From: Plenodomus lindquistii
Taxonomy: Eukaryota > Ascomycota > Dothideomycetes > Pleosporales > Leptosphaeriaceae
Assembly (NCBI GenBank): GCA_025504975.1
Contig: JANUWI010000003.1
Location: 1,550,001 to 1,614,000 of the forward strand
Direction of reading: 5' to 3'
Length of the DNA stretch: 64,000 nt
Under the pieces are notes generated by a model. That model saw only the letters and a list, made by a program, of their open reading frames with translations. It searched no databases and was not told the origin of the DNA. Positions 1 to 12,033 of this stretch are shown here, piece after piece (within the stretch, counting starts at the first letter, position 1; every line of letters begins with the position of its first letter). The translations under genes were made by a program, and so were the position numbers.

Positions 1-1331
1 CACTGCATAGATGATGAACAGCATGACGCAGAAGAGCACTTTTTGTCGGAAGCCTAGACGTTCCCGAAGGTCGTTCATCTTGAGAACTTTCTTGAGGAAC
101 CAAGAAGGGATGAAGAAAGTGAAGACTCGCGCAAGTCCAATGAAGAAGCCGCGATAAGTTCCCGGGGTGATATGCTCGTCTGTCCGTTGGGGCTTTTCCC
201 AAGCTCGGAAGCCTAGGACTTCAAATTCAGGGTTCTTCTCCTCCTTCTTTCTCATCCACGTCGACTTGCTAGAGCTACCAGCGGTACTTGAAGGTGGCAC
301 TGACGGGGAATCTTGTTGTATATTGAGAGTCTCTTCTGCAAAAGGACTAGCATGGCCATGTGGACTCTGATCGAGTTTGATAACAGCAGGGGCAGGCCGA
401 GTGATTGTGTCACCCAGTGGTGTACCAGGCCGAGACACTTTGTCACTCAGTGGTGTACCGGGCCGAGAGTGTACCGGAGTAGGAACACGTGGAGGAGTAT
501 TGCTTGGCGGGAAGATGACGGAATCGAAGTATCCCCGTTGTTTGACAAGTGGGTGTGGCGATCCGGCGGGACGAAGGGAGGGAGTTGCCATAGGAGTGGC
601 AAAAGGAGATTCGAATGGCGTATGAACTTGAATCATGGCTTGGTCCTTCTCATGATACGGAGAGGGTGCATCGTTCTTGGAAACCTCGGGAAAGAGGGCG
701 ACATACATGACCTTCCACATGTCCGCCTCCGTGGGAACACCTGTCCCAGCGTTTGGCGTACGAATCTTCGCTAGGAGACTCTCGAGTCCGAGAATGGGTT
801 CGTCGGCTTCAACGAGATTGTGGTCGCACTCTGCTGACTGCTTCAAGTGGTCCGAGAACAGCCGGGCAGATTTGAAAGTCGCCGAGCAGTTTGGACATGT
901 GATGGGCAAAATGTGACAGCGATACACATGTTGTCTAGACCTACTGTCAGACTTGCAATAGGCACGTTGTCGAACCGGACTCACCGGACTCCATGGATCG
1001 ACGTCCACCCTGACTGGGAACACGATTGTCTCTCCTCATAGTGGTCAGGGTCATGCTTCAGATACGGACAAGCGAAGAGATTATCGAGAGGCGCGTTATC
1101 GCTGTCGCTGTCGTTACCGTTGTCGGTGTCATTGACCTTGGTGTTAACGTTGTCGTTGTCGTTGACCTTGATGCTGACGTTGGCGTTGGCGTTGGTGTTG
1201 ACATTGGCGTTGATGTTGGCGTTGATGCTTTTCTCACTTCTCTGCCTGTTTAATTCATGTGTTATGCGAATGAGAGGTGGACGAGCAGGACGCCACGGGC
1301 TTCCAGGGACTTCCAAGAATCCCGAGGCCAT
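1..1331 (-). CDS. C2H2-like zinc-binding protein continuing into a chitin-synthase-like N-terminus (partial, runs off left edge)
   Basis: Reading leftward from ATG 1331, exon 1 (985..1331) encodes a leader, an Asn-rich low-complexity tract and a Cys/His motif of a common fungal family (ACPYLKHDP, then a Cys, GWTSIH). An intron of 44 bp (941..984; an alternative acceptor 3 bp away also keeps frame) joins it to HVYRCH, CPNC and a distal Cys/His pair, completing a C2H2-like zinc site. The same frame stays open through a Pro/Ser-rich linker with two SRPGTPL repeats, then reaches TYRGFFIGLARVFTFFIP and FRQKVLFCVMLFIIY. That stretch aligns by eye with the region before the first membrane segment of division-2 chitin synthases (TFWxP, LK, WREK), but only one membrane helix is inside the window. 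The zinc part is fairly sure; the synthase assignment is tentative. The start could lie in an upstream exon. Confidence 0.6.
1095..1236. repeat. Low-complexity GTTGNC-type hexamer tract within the zinc-finger gene
   Basis: Degenerate six-base units of the form gttgtc, gttgac and gttggc run for about 140 bp. On the minus strand they encode alternating Asn with Val, Ala, Asp or Thr (VNTNANANV). The tract is in frame with the zinc-binding exon, so it is probably a disordered, length-variable linker in the protein. Confidence 0.7.
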
Positions 1332-2758
1332 TGGATGAATCAAACAAGATTGAGGAGTATGAAATGGAAACTATTCACGAAAGGGTGCCAAAAGAGTGAT
1401 ATTGGTAGATATGGCCTCTGGGAGAGAAGCAGAGACAAGCAACCTGGCAAAGCTTTGGAACCATGTCGCGGTACCCGAAGTTTGATGATATACCTCTCAA
1501 TCATTCTCGGCCGGTCTACTCTAACGCCAATCGATCTGATCGAGGCCGCAGGAGAGCCATGGGTCGCGCGACTGTTGAACCCAACCTAGACCTACGTGGA
1601 AACTCGATCTGTACTGGCGTTGCATTATTTGAGTTGTGTGAAATGCCGTCTCCGCCAATCCAGATTGCCATACGCTTCGATCTAAGCGTATTCCAGTAAG
1701 GCAGTTATTTGACAGCGTACCCCGCGAGCGTGCCAAGATCTGTTGTAGGAGTGGATGAGTGCATACGGATTTAAGAGTAGCTCTACTGTAGGACAGTAAC
1801 TACACCAAAGCCGTACAAAAGCACGGACCACGCAACCGCAAAACCACACGACTTGACTGAAGAGCCTAAGCCTTGGCCGGAAGTCTTTGTCTCGTGTTAC
1901 TGCTCGGCAGGAAATTCTCCATTTCTGGGAAAAGAGACGCTCTTCAAACCCATGCGTTGACTGATGGAATTCTTATCGAGAACACCTGATTGGAATGGAG
2001 TGGACGTGTGAATTCATATCTGACTGCTTCTTACCATGCATGTAGATAACTTCGCTGCAGCCGGAAGGCTGGTGCAGCCCAAGGGGGCTCCTCTGCCACA
2101 TTGAAAAATACGTGGTATACCTAGTGATGATGGACCTATGTGGCAACGAAGTGCGGAGAAGCGACGATATCTGCGCGTTCCGGCTTCCCCGGAAATCGTA
2201 TCGAGATCTTTCGCATCGGGGCTACTGGGGGTTTTCTCGCAGCGATCGAACCGGAGAAGCATCTGCGTTCGCGAGGCTTTCGTACGTGAGCTGAGTTAAG
2301 CCACCAGCGCCGCTTTCTGCCAAGCAGCCGCTGCAATGGGCAACCAAGGTAGATCTCGAATCTTTTGTTACTGCTCTAGTGTAGATATTCAGACAAAACG
2401 TGGAACCTCTGAGGCTAAGAGCGCCCCGGACAGCGCCGGCCGTCACAATTGATGGATGACGGACAGTCGCAGAAGTGGTGCGGATACGTCATATGCTTAA
2501 TTGACTTTTCATCCATCCAATACGCGGCTGCGGCCCAGAAGTCAGCACAAAGTAAAACCCAATCTTTATCTCTAGATCGCTTACCTATAGTCTCACTTGA
2601 GGTACGAGGTCGAGTGGTGTTGACGTTGTCGAGCTACGCAGCAGGACCTGCAGGACAGGAGGCCCTTACGTTAGGTAGCGTCCACGTGCCGATAAGCACC
2701 GATAACGTTCACGTCTTGGAACTTTTTCCAGAAATTCTGTAAACACGTGCAACAAACA
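1332..2758. other. Intergenic region
   Basis: No reading frame here has recognisable protein features, splice-consistent extension or codon bias like the neighbours. It presumably contains the promoters of the minus-strand zinc-finger gene and of RSA3, which are divergent. Confidence 0.5.
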
Positions 2759-3464
2759 ATGGCGCGGTATCAGCCTCCAAACGACGTTGCCCGGAAGCGT
2801 AAAGCAAAGAAGAGAAAGGCGCGCACAGATGGTGAATAGCATAGTTGGGAATTGGGTGAATGAACGTTTCTGGCTAACGTGAATGCCAAGTGTCGAGTTC
2901 GAGCGAGAGTGACAGCGATGGCGAGTCGAAAAGTAGTTCTGCTGAGCCAGTGAAAGCCGCCAAAGTGGAAAAGGTTGGTTCCTCTCCGAAGGAACATATT
3001 GGATAGTTCGCTGACAATAAAAGGTTGCGCCGCCATCATCTCCGCCGACACCTGTAGTGGTGCAAGAAGAATCAACCCCCAAAGCTGCAATGAAGGAAAA
3101 AAAGAAGAAAGAGAAGAAGGCGAAATCGAGTCCAGTACCAGCATCAGAGTCATTGACCAACGATGATGTCGTGATGCAAGACGCGCCTTTATCAGCATCA
3201 CCACCGCCAGCATCAATCACGCCAGCAACGACCACCAAACCCAAGTCCTCTAAATCCTCCAAATCCGCCCCAGAGTCTCAAGAAGACTTTGAAGCTCTGT
3301 ACCTCCGCAAAGTAGCAGCAGAGCTCGCCGATGATCTCGACAAGGTTCGTGAGGCGCAGGATTTCAAGGCGAGTAGTGTGCCGATGCTTGTCCATGCTTT
3401 GAAGCAGGGGGCTGGCCTATTTAGTGTGGAGGAAAAGAGGAGGGCTGTTGGGGTTGCTGTTTGA
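2759..3464 (+). CDS. RSA3: Ribosome assembly protein 3 (RSA3)
   Basis: Three exons, 2759..2831, 2891..2973 and 3024..3464, give 198 residues. Both introns have GT/AG ends (gtgaat, gttggt) and restore one frame. The N-terminus is a basic KRKAKKRK stretch suited to nuclear localisation, followed by an acidic/Ser segment and a Lys-rich linker. The C-terminal ~60 residues carry the conserved Rsa3 domain: EDFEALYLRKVAAELADDLD, then LVHALKQGAGLFSVEEKRR. In yeast, Rsa3 is a nucleolar protein that associates with pre-60S particles and works with the helicase Dbp6 in large-subunit assembly; the same role is inferred here. It is complete and lies upstream of the rearranged SKI3 locus on the same strand. 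Confidence 0.85.
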
Positions 3465-3704
3465 GAATGACGCGAGAAAGGAGTGCATGGATGGAGTTTT
3501 TGGAGTTTTGCTTGGAATCGTTTCATCAGGTTCATGATGACCATGCAGACGGGGCAGTATGTAGTCAACATCTCGCATCTCCATCGCCGACCTGCACCAA
3601 ACTCTCAACGCTATACATCCAAAAGCGTCTCGTGTGGTCTTGCCGTCGCGCTCACCAATCCATGCCAGCATTTTCAATACGCCTCAACACCCATCCCAGC
3701 ACGA

Positions 3705-4621
3705 TCAGTACGCCTCAACGTCCATTCCGCTCCTCCACTCCAACTCGATATTCCACGCCAACAAATACGGATGCTTAATCACAACCATGTCATGCGCCAA
3801 CTTCATCACCTTCTCTCTCTTCTCTTCCTTCTCCCCCGCCGGCAACACGAGCAATGTATCATACGCCCTCTGCAACAATCTCTCCTCATAATCCCTCCTC
3901 AACTCGTCATCGTTTGTCCAATTGATCAACTCCTCGTACAACCCCTCCAGCGGACTCGCAGAATAGACCTCGTGTTTTACCGTCGTGGTCGTGCTCTCCA
4001 GTGTTGCACCGAGCCGTAATCGTCGTTCATCGATGAGCTTCTTAATTGTGGCGGCTTCGGCGGCCTCGTGGATCTCAGCGATACGGCTGTATGTTGCGCC
4101 GGGCGCGGGGAGGCGTCCCTCGAGGTACGAGTAAACTGGGGATGAAGGGAGCTGGGTGGCAAGGGCGCGAGCGTATTGGGGTTTTGAGCCATGGCGGCGG
4201 GCGTGGTCCACGAGTTTGTCAATTGCGGACTGGGAGCGGTGGGCGTCGTCGCTGGAATGTTGTTAGCGTTGTTGATTGAATATATCTATAGTCCCGTGAT
4301 ATACAGATTCATATACAGCTCCGCAAGCTTCAACCCAACCTCGATGTTCTCGTCCACCTTTGACGGCCCCAAACCCTCATACATGCCCCTCAGTCCCAGC
4401 CACGCCTGCGCGTCGTCTGGCTTGATGGCCGTCGCATCCATGTACGCCTTCGCAGCGTCTTCGTATTTGCCCAGTCCATCATTCGCACGACCTAGAAATA
4501 GCTTGGCAAAATAGTTCTTGGGGTCCTTTTCCAGGACTACGTCTGCTTGCTCGATGGCTTCCGCCCACTTCTTCGCGTCGATGGCGGCTTTGGCGGCTTT
4601 TAGGGCGCTTTTGGTGGACAT
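3705..4621 (-). CDS. SKI3: SKI3 N-terminal fragment, inverted relative to the rest of the gene
   Basis: Exon 1 (4305..4621, ATG at 4621) and exon 2 (3705..4251), separated by a 53 bp intron, encode 287 residues. They start with SALKAAKAAIDAKKW, the first tetratricopeptide helix of Ski3, and proceed through LEKDPKNYFAKLFLGRA and INWTNDDELRRDYEERLLQR to IKHPYLLAWNIELEW. Ski3 is the TPR scaffold of the cytoplasmic Ski complex, which feeds mRNA to the exosome. The homology stops about ten codons before a TAC-TGA end, which is where the family normally continues into the segment now found at 4980 on the other strand. The frame and splice sites are intact, so it may still be transcribed, but it lacks the large C-terminal TPR arch. 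Either a real inversion or an assembly inversion explains this. Confidence 0.85.
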
Positions 4622-4955
4622 TGTTGTTGTTGTATGTATAGGGTCGCGATATTGGTGCGCCGGCGGTACGGCGGGATGCGCGTTATGAGTAGGCCATTGG
4701 GGGAGTGAATGGAATTGTTGCTCGAGTCTGGTGGGGAAAGCCAATGACGCGCGCTGTGCGCTAACGAAACGCTAGATTCAGCCCTATGGGAAGGCACAAA
4801 CACCAACGTCAGCCATTCCACAGTAATCAACAGCTCCATTTCTGCCTGTTTCTCCACAGGCGTGCTTTTATTTCCTTTGCATTCTCCGGAGAATGCAGCA
4901 TTGAACGGCGCTCCGTATAGCCTGAGTTTGGTCTGAGGAAAAGCTATCAAAAGTC
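4622..4955. promoter_or_regulatory. Shared 5' spacer between the two SKI3 halves, possible bidirectional promoter
   Basis: This 334 bp lies between the ATG of the leftward N-terminal fragment and the first ATG of the rightward C-terminal fragment. Before the inversion it was the upstream region of SKI3. If the arrangement is real, the original promoter would still drive the N-terminal half, and the C-terminal half would need transcription in the opposite direction from the same stretch. In-frame TGA occurs about 13 codons upstream of ATG 4956, so the rightward frame cannot simply extend into it. Confidence 0.4.
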
Positions 4956-7900
4956 ATGGCGTCACACGTCGATAGTGCGCACGACCTTCTGGACCTGGAC
5001 ATATCAACACTCCGCCAATATGTTGAGCTGTTCCCCACAGAAGGTCTCTCGAAAGTCATAACGGGATGGCTGAGCAGTGGGATATCAAAATACCCATTGA
5101 CGGCTGAAGGAGACGAAAAAAACGGCCCAGATCTGAGCGAAGGTGGGGTATCCCTCGCTCAAGACATACCAGTCTCGCAGGAGGACTGTTTGGTGCTGAT
5201 GACTGTAAGACGTGCATCACAAAACAGAAATTTTGTCCATGTTATCGTATACTGATATCATGTAGGAGGGCATCACCGAGTGCGAAAAGTCACCACTTGC
5301 ACATTGCTTACTTGCAGACTACTACCTCTCACTGGAAGAGTACGAGAGTGCAGTCGAAAGTGCACGAAGAGGTCTGAGACATGCTGCGAGAGAAGCCAAA
5401 AAGACAGATCTGTCGTTTCAAAGGACTCGCGATGCTCTCAATAGCACACTTGCGACTGCGCTCGTCTACTACCAGGCTCCCAGAAACCACCCAGAAGCAA
5501 AGCAGATATTCGAGTCGATACTCAAGCGTAAGCCTCAATTCACTGCTGCCCTGATTGGTATCGGTTTAGTGCTCGAAGAGGAAGAAGAGTACGAGCAAGC
5601 ATTCCAGTTCCTTGAGCAAGCGCTGCAGCAAGACCCATCCAACGGCCGCATCGGAGCAGAGTCTGCGTGGTGTCAGGCGCTTGCTGGAGACTACAAAACC
5701 GGACTGGAAAGGCTTGAAGGCTACCTTGAGTACCCACAACTCGATGCGACAAACCAGCGAGGCCGTGAACTCCGCGCGCAAACACTCTATAGAATAGGTG
5801 TATGCATATGGGAGCTCGACACATCCAAGGCTGCGCGCAGGGATCGCAACGGAGCCTACTCAAAACTACTTGCAGCTATCAAGGCGAACCCAAACTTCGC
5901 ATCGGCGTACACGCTGCTAGGAATATTCTACGAAGATTACAACAAGGATCGTAAGCGTGCGAGACAATGTTTCCAGAAGGCATTTGAACTGTCGCCTTCC
6001 GAGATTGTCGCAGCTGAACGTCTGGCACGTTTGTTCGCCAATCAAGGCGAGTGGGACATTGTCGAAGTGGTGTCGCAGCGAGTTGTCGATTCTGGTAAGG
6101 CGCGACAGGTCCCTGGGTCGAAGAGGAAGGGTGTAAGCTGGCCTTTCTCCGCTCTTGGTGTTGTCCAGATGAACAAGCAAGAGTACCAAAAGAGTGTCAT
6201 TTCGTTCTTGTCAGCACTTCGCATCAGCCCAGACGACTACTACTCCTACGTTGGTCTTGGCGAGAGCTATCACAACTCTGGTCGCTACAACTCTGCATCG
6301 CGGGCTTTCAACTATGCCGAGAACCCTACAGACGGAATTGTTTTCAAGAAGACCGAGGATGAGAGCTGGTTCACAAAGTACATGCTCGCCAACGTCAACC
6401 GTGAGCTGAGCGAATTCGATGAGGCTCTTGCCGGGTACGAAGCGGTGTTGGAAAAACGACCAGAAGAGTTTGGTGTATCAATTGCACTTCTCCAGACACC
6501 GGTCGAAAAGGGCTGGCACTGCATTGAGACGGGCTTCTTTGGCGAAGCAGCAGATAGTGCGGTCCGAGCCATCGAGATCGCCGCCATGATCACCAAGTAC
6601 AAGCCTGATGCATTCAACCTGTGGAAGGCGTTCGGTGATGCGTGCAGCTTGTTCACTTGGGTCCAAGAGAAACTCACCGTATTCTCGGCGGAGAAGGCTG
6701 AGCAAGTGCTGCGTAGCAAGTCAGATGTCGGTGTCGATTTCGATGAGCACAAGGATGTCGACGGTGTTGGAGAGGAAGCATTGTCTTCGTTGTCTTCAGC
6801 AGAGGCCACGACACTCACAAAGGTCATCCGAGCCTCAATACTGGCCCAGAAGAGAGCAATATCGAGTTGTGCCAATGATATTCATGCGCAAGCGGTAGCA
6901 TGGTACAATCTTGGGTGGACAGAGTACCGAGCGCATGTGTGTTTGGAGCAAGAAGGACAGGACGAGTCAAGACTTACTTCGTTCCTTCGCGCCGCAATGC
7001 GATGCTTCAAGCGCGCCATCGAGCTCGAGGCCGGCAACTCCGAATTTTGGAACTCGTTGGGTGTCATCACGACTACATTAAGTCCAAAGGTCGCTCAGCA
7101 CGCATTTGTTCGTTCATTACATCTCAACGAGCGGAGCGTACATACTTGGACTAATCTGGGTGCGCTATACCTCCTCCAAAACGACACTGAGCTTGCCCAT
7201 GCAGCTTTCTCGCGAGCACAATCTCAAGATCCAGACTATGGCCTCGCTTGGGTTGGGGAAGGCATCGTAGCGCTTCTAACTGGCGAAGCGAATGAAGCTC
7301 TCTCACACTTTACCCACGCTTTCGAGCTCTCAGAGTCGTCTCTACTCTTGACAAAACGCCAGTACGCAGTCTCAGCTTTCGATTTCCTCATATCATCGCC
7401 ATCGACGTCAAGCAACATCACAAACCTCATTCAGCCACTATTCGCGCTGCAACAGCTCAATCTCCAAGCACCATATGATATCCCTCACAAGCACCTGGCC
7501 GCGCTGTTCCTCGAACGTGTAGGGAATCACGATGCCGCTGTCACGGCACTCCAATCCATCACCGCGAGCGTGGAGCAAGAGTACGAAAAAGCTGAATCCT
7601 TGATATCGCTCGCGCGTGTTGCACAAGCCAAGACCGATCTTGCGCGCAATCTCCTCGCCACCAACGATGCTACCGCTGCAGTAGAGGAGGCAGAAACTGC
7701 GCTGGATCTCCTCTCGGAACTCGACGACGACGCCTCGCAATCCGCACTAACAAAAGATCAGCTCGAAAAAGTCAAGCTCTCCGCGCGTCTCACAGCCGGC
7801 CTCGCCCACTACTTCAGCGGCGCTCTTGACGCCGCTATCCCCTACTTTCGCACCTCGCTCGAAGCCACCGGCTCCAACCCGGATATCATTTGTCTCCTTG

Positions 7901-8448
7901 CCGAAGTCCTGTGGGCCAAGGGCGGCGCTGACGAGAAACAAGTCGCACGCGACCAGCTTTTCACCGCCATTGAGAAACACGAAGGGCACGTCGGACTCCT
8001 CACTCTGATCGGCGCAATGACCGTCCTCGACGACGACACCGAAACCATGGAAGCTATCAAAGACGATCTCGACCGTCTCCGCACCAACATATCACTCACT
8101 GACGCTCAGCTCGCGCGCGTGGAGAAGGTAGTAGAAGCAATCTCCATCTATCTCGGCGGCGAAACTCAAGCACTAGATGAAGCACGAAGAAGCGTCATGC
8201 TAGCGCCATGGAAACACACGGGCTGGAGTGAACTCGCGGATGCAGCGGAGGAGGACTCATTTGCGCGGACCATGGCGCTGCAGACGGCGGTCAAGAGTGC
8301 GCCGCCGCAGGGGTCATTGGGCGCTGTGGGGTTGGCGGGCGCGATGGCTAGGACGGGGAGTGTGGGGGACGCGCAGAGGGCGGTTGTCATGGCGCCTTGG
8401 GATGTGGAGGGGTGGAGGGCGTTGGGGGAGTGTGTTGGTGCGAGATGA
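4956..8448 (+). CDS. SKI3: SKI3 C-terminal fragment (TPR scaffold of the Ski complex)
   Basis: Exons 4956..5204 and 5266..8448 (61 bp intron, gtaaga...gtag) encode 1143 residues. After about 13 residues that fit no Ski3 position, the sequence enters DLDISTLRQYVELFPTEGLS, exactly where the N-terminal fragment on the other strand ends. It then runs through many TPR units (CLLADYYLSLEEYESAVE, YQAPRNHPEAKQIFESILKR, GLGESYHNSGRYNSASRAF, WNSLGVITTTL, WTNLGALYLLQND) to the family's C-terminal MAPWDVEGWRALGECV. Length plus the 287-residue fragment is 1430, matching a full-length Ski3 of about 1430. The open frame over 3.2 kb shows no decay, so the break is recent, still under selection, or an assembly artefact. 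Confidence 0.88.
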
Positions 8449-11400
8449 AGAGATGAAGAGGGTGTAGAGGAGGACTGGTATGTGTGATACGATGTGAAAG
8501 TAGAGCGCATCATGCGAAAGGATTTCACCTTTTGTCGCATACATGCTTTGGATGTGACCTTTTTGTAGCTTCTTGCTAGACCATGGCGCTAACAAGTAGA
8601 CACTCCTCCTTGTTACACCCATTTCAATACAAGGATATTTTACATGCTAATGGCTGTATGTGTTGGTGCTCTATGACGACTACAGTCTACCGATCAAAAA
8701 AGAAAAACAAAGAAAAACTCTTGTTTCGTCGTAGGGATGCAAAAATGGTTTGCATCTTCACCTTGCCTCATTTCCCAACCGCATAATGTACACACATCTA
8801 CTTTCCTTCGCGTGATTGGACAATCTACAGACTGCTCATCAGTTGAGACGCGCAAGGCCGTGAGTCGTGCTGAAAGTCGTGATTACAGTCGGGGCGTGAC
8901 CGAGATCCCATTTGGCTGACATGTCGACCTGAGCTAAACATGACGAGGACGGAGTTGATTGCCGAAGTTACATGAGGCTGACCAGACGTGTGTAAAGCCC
9001 GATGATGCCCAACCCCGTCGCCCAAGCATCTTGTCATGCTGACAGGGTTGATACTAGGAAGCTTGACATCAGCCCCAACCGAATTGGTTCTTTAGCCTGG
9101 AAATGAAGAAAATATGACTTCTATGCGCGTGCGAAAAATGTCGAAGTGGGACAGAGAGTAGGCCAAACGAGGATTGAGAATGTCCAGAGACGCCATGGTG
9201 GGTTGGCAGGGCTCGCACGAGCAAACAACCAAGGCCCCCTTGAATGTCACTGGCGCGAGCGATGACTTAAACGGTCATTGCGCAAGCATATACGCCGTCT
9301 CCGTCGTGGGGTTCTCGACGGTTGGCTCAGTGCACTAGCCAAGTCACACCTCTGGCACCATGAGACATGCCTGGGGATACACTGGAGAAGGAATAGCATG
9401 TTGATTGTCTCTGCGTCGAGGAAGTCGTGGGAGAACATGGCGTTGCAAACTCTTCGCATATTGGAAGAAGTTGCTGGGAGTCCCATATTCGGGCTACCTT
9501 GACGAGTAGCGAGACTGATTTCTGACATCTCTGAGCTTACACAATGCTCTTGAATGTAATGTCTGTGGTGGCATAGGATTAATGCCGCGCACCTGCTGGA
9601 CTTGATGGCTCCCGATCCCGCGACAGGATAAGGCTCTCAAGGAGTGAAGTCGGAGATGCTCCACCTTTTTACCATTTTTGACGGCCCCAACTGCTACCAG
9701 CTCTGTGCTAGGTATTATGGCAAATGCATACGGAAAAAAAATTGAGCCCAGAGTTTGACATCTTTAATTGACTTGAACGGCGACGGGGGCGTTGGCCATT
9801 GTGTCTCGTCATCGGCGTTGGACACCGTTCTTGCGCAGCGTCTTCAACAGAACGTAAAGTGAGTTGCGAAACGTTGAAGGATTGTCGGGAAGTCGCTGAC
9901 CTCGTGGGACACACCGAGAAGTCCAGGAAATTGGAATGAAACTTGCTTTGATCCTGGATTTGACGAATGCTTGCCGCAGTCGCCTTAAAGAACTGAGTAA
10001 TAGTGAGAACCTAGCTAATAGTCGAATCATTATAGGCTGTATAGAGACTTGGCGGATTCGAGGGTCCTTTTCGTCCTGACCGCAAGACCGACCGACAAAT
10101 CTATAGCGAGAAGACCAGAGAAGAACTTGTGGACCCTGGCGCGCCTAGGAAGGCCGCCGACTTGAGTTTATAGTGTACTTCGAACGCCTCGGTTGGTATA
10201 GTTCTATCTTGGTTTACTAGGGGCAGGGATGCCGCGCGCATGTCTCGTTCGATTAAAAGGTCGAGGGGAGAGCTGTTTGGACGAGATATGAGTACTGATC
10301 GCAACTAAAAGGATAGGGAGGTTAGCATGTTGTCGACAGTACGTACTGCAGGACTACACACCTTTTGAGAGTGCGCGACTTCTTCATGGCGTGCATGTGA
10401 CGCTACCTGGAGAGCGCTGTCAGGCTCTGCACTATACAGGACAGAGTCTGATCTGTATGTGTTCCTCTGGGACCGTTGACTAGGCCGAAGGGCTACGAAG
10501 TGCTTGCGTGAGCTAGCTATCAAAAGAAGACGCCTTGCGAAGGGCCGAAGGCTGGTAGCGACGTAGCTGAATGCTGAGGGCGCGATCTGTAGTGGTGGCT
10601 GCTGTAGCCAATGCAGGGTGCTGGCATCGTTTTTGAGGGCTGAGACAGCAAAGAGCTGCTACGAGGCCTCGGTTCGGAGCTGTACAGCTGTCGTGGGGGG
10701 AGTAGAGTGCTGAAGTCGCCGATGGACCAAATCTGGAGGCACGTTATCGCAATGTAGGCCATGATCCAGTACGAAGGAGCTCGTATTTATTGCGTCCCCC
10801 ATTTTATGTCATTGGCATGACACTCAAGCGTACACAGTAGCTAGGAGACGACAAAAGCACGCAGGTGTAACAGAAGAAAACATATACTACTCCCAGAGTA
10901 TACATAAACATTCAATGGCATTTGTTCCTGTTTTATAGTGCTGTGTTGAGGATTCATGCGTCACAGTCGACTTCGTAGTAAATTTTTGACAGTAGCTGAG
11001 TAGTGCGAAGCTGGTACCGTCTAGCAGATTTCGCGTCCGTTCGCACGGCGAGAGCGGAAGAGGTCACTACAAGGTAGAGTCGCGAACGCTTCACGGGCAA
11101 CAGTCAACTCTGGCATGGCGGTGGTCTTGGAAGTAAGCCCAATTCCAGACTGCCCACTCTTCTGGAGAGATGTCGTCGGGATGGTCTTTTCCAAGTAATC
11201 GTATATTGTTCGGTTACAACAAATCTCTTTCCTAGCAGCGATTTAGAAATTATAGTTACAGAGAAAGTAGACTATAGTGAAAGTCGCTGAGTAGAATAAA
11301 CTGGTGCGAGAAAAAGTTGCAGAGGCTTTATTTATTATAGTTAGCGTTAACACGACTTGGCATTACTTAGAGACTAAGACTTCTGCCAGGCTTGGTTCGT

Positions 11401-12033
11401 GTATGTTCGCTTGGCCTGAAGAAGTAGTCCAGACGTGGGAGAGAATGGTTGACCGAGCTGGTGGTTTCTATGTGTGTTCGAAGTTGCCTGTCAAGCGAGT
11501 GAGTATTCGTGGATGTCGGGTGCGCTTGGATCAAAGTTGAGGTTGCCTGTCGGGTGGATGAATTCCATGCTTGGTGTCGGGCAGTTCCAAGGCTGTCCCA
11601 CCCACCCACCCGCCACGAGAACTCAAGAGTAGTGCGATGTTATGAGTATGTCCCTCGATCATAGTGAGGCGAATAATAGGAGAAGTCGGGCGCGTAATGG
11701 TGGTCTCAGAGCTGGAGTAGCAAGTGGTATGGATGTGGCCAAATTTGCCAGTCAGGAGCATATTCCAGGCTGACTGTTCGGGGGTGGAGGGGTTTCAATC
11801 GCTACCACCCACCCCATCGTTCGAGACGTTCAAGAGGTGTTGCTAGGTAGCTCGGTGGTGGTGGCGTATAAGTTGGTGGGTTCCATGCTAATTGTCAGAT
11901 GGGTAAACTCAAGGCTACGTCACTCATTGCAAACATTGCTATAGATACATCACAGTAGGATGGTGAAGATATTGATATGGGAAAACAATCTGGATATTAT
12001 ACATGGTCGTGGAGAAGAAAGAAGGGTCTGTCA
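8449..12033. other. Long gene-poor stretch
   Basis: About 3.6 kb with only short, mutually overlapping frames and no recognisable domain, signal peptide or splice-linked exon chain. Moderately AT-biased patches near 10.8-11.4 kb suggest old repeat remnants, but I could not assign a family. I saw no tRNA or other RNA gene. Confidence 0.45.

Noticed and set aside
2666..3262. 198-codon frame antisense to RSA3
   Set aside because: Shadow of RSA3 exons; Ser/Phe-rich reading produced by the Lys/Ser codons on the other strand.
6312..6875. 187-codon antisense frame inside SKI3
   Set aside because: Opposite-strand shadow of the TPR coding sequence; no independent features.
9247..9528. 93-codon minus-strand frame
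   Set aside because: Arg/Ser-rich, overlapped by an equally long plus-strand frame, with no motif or splice support.
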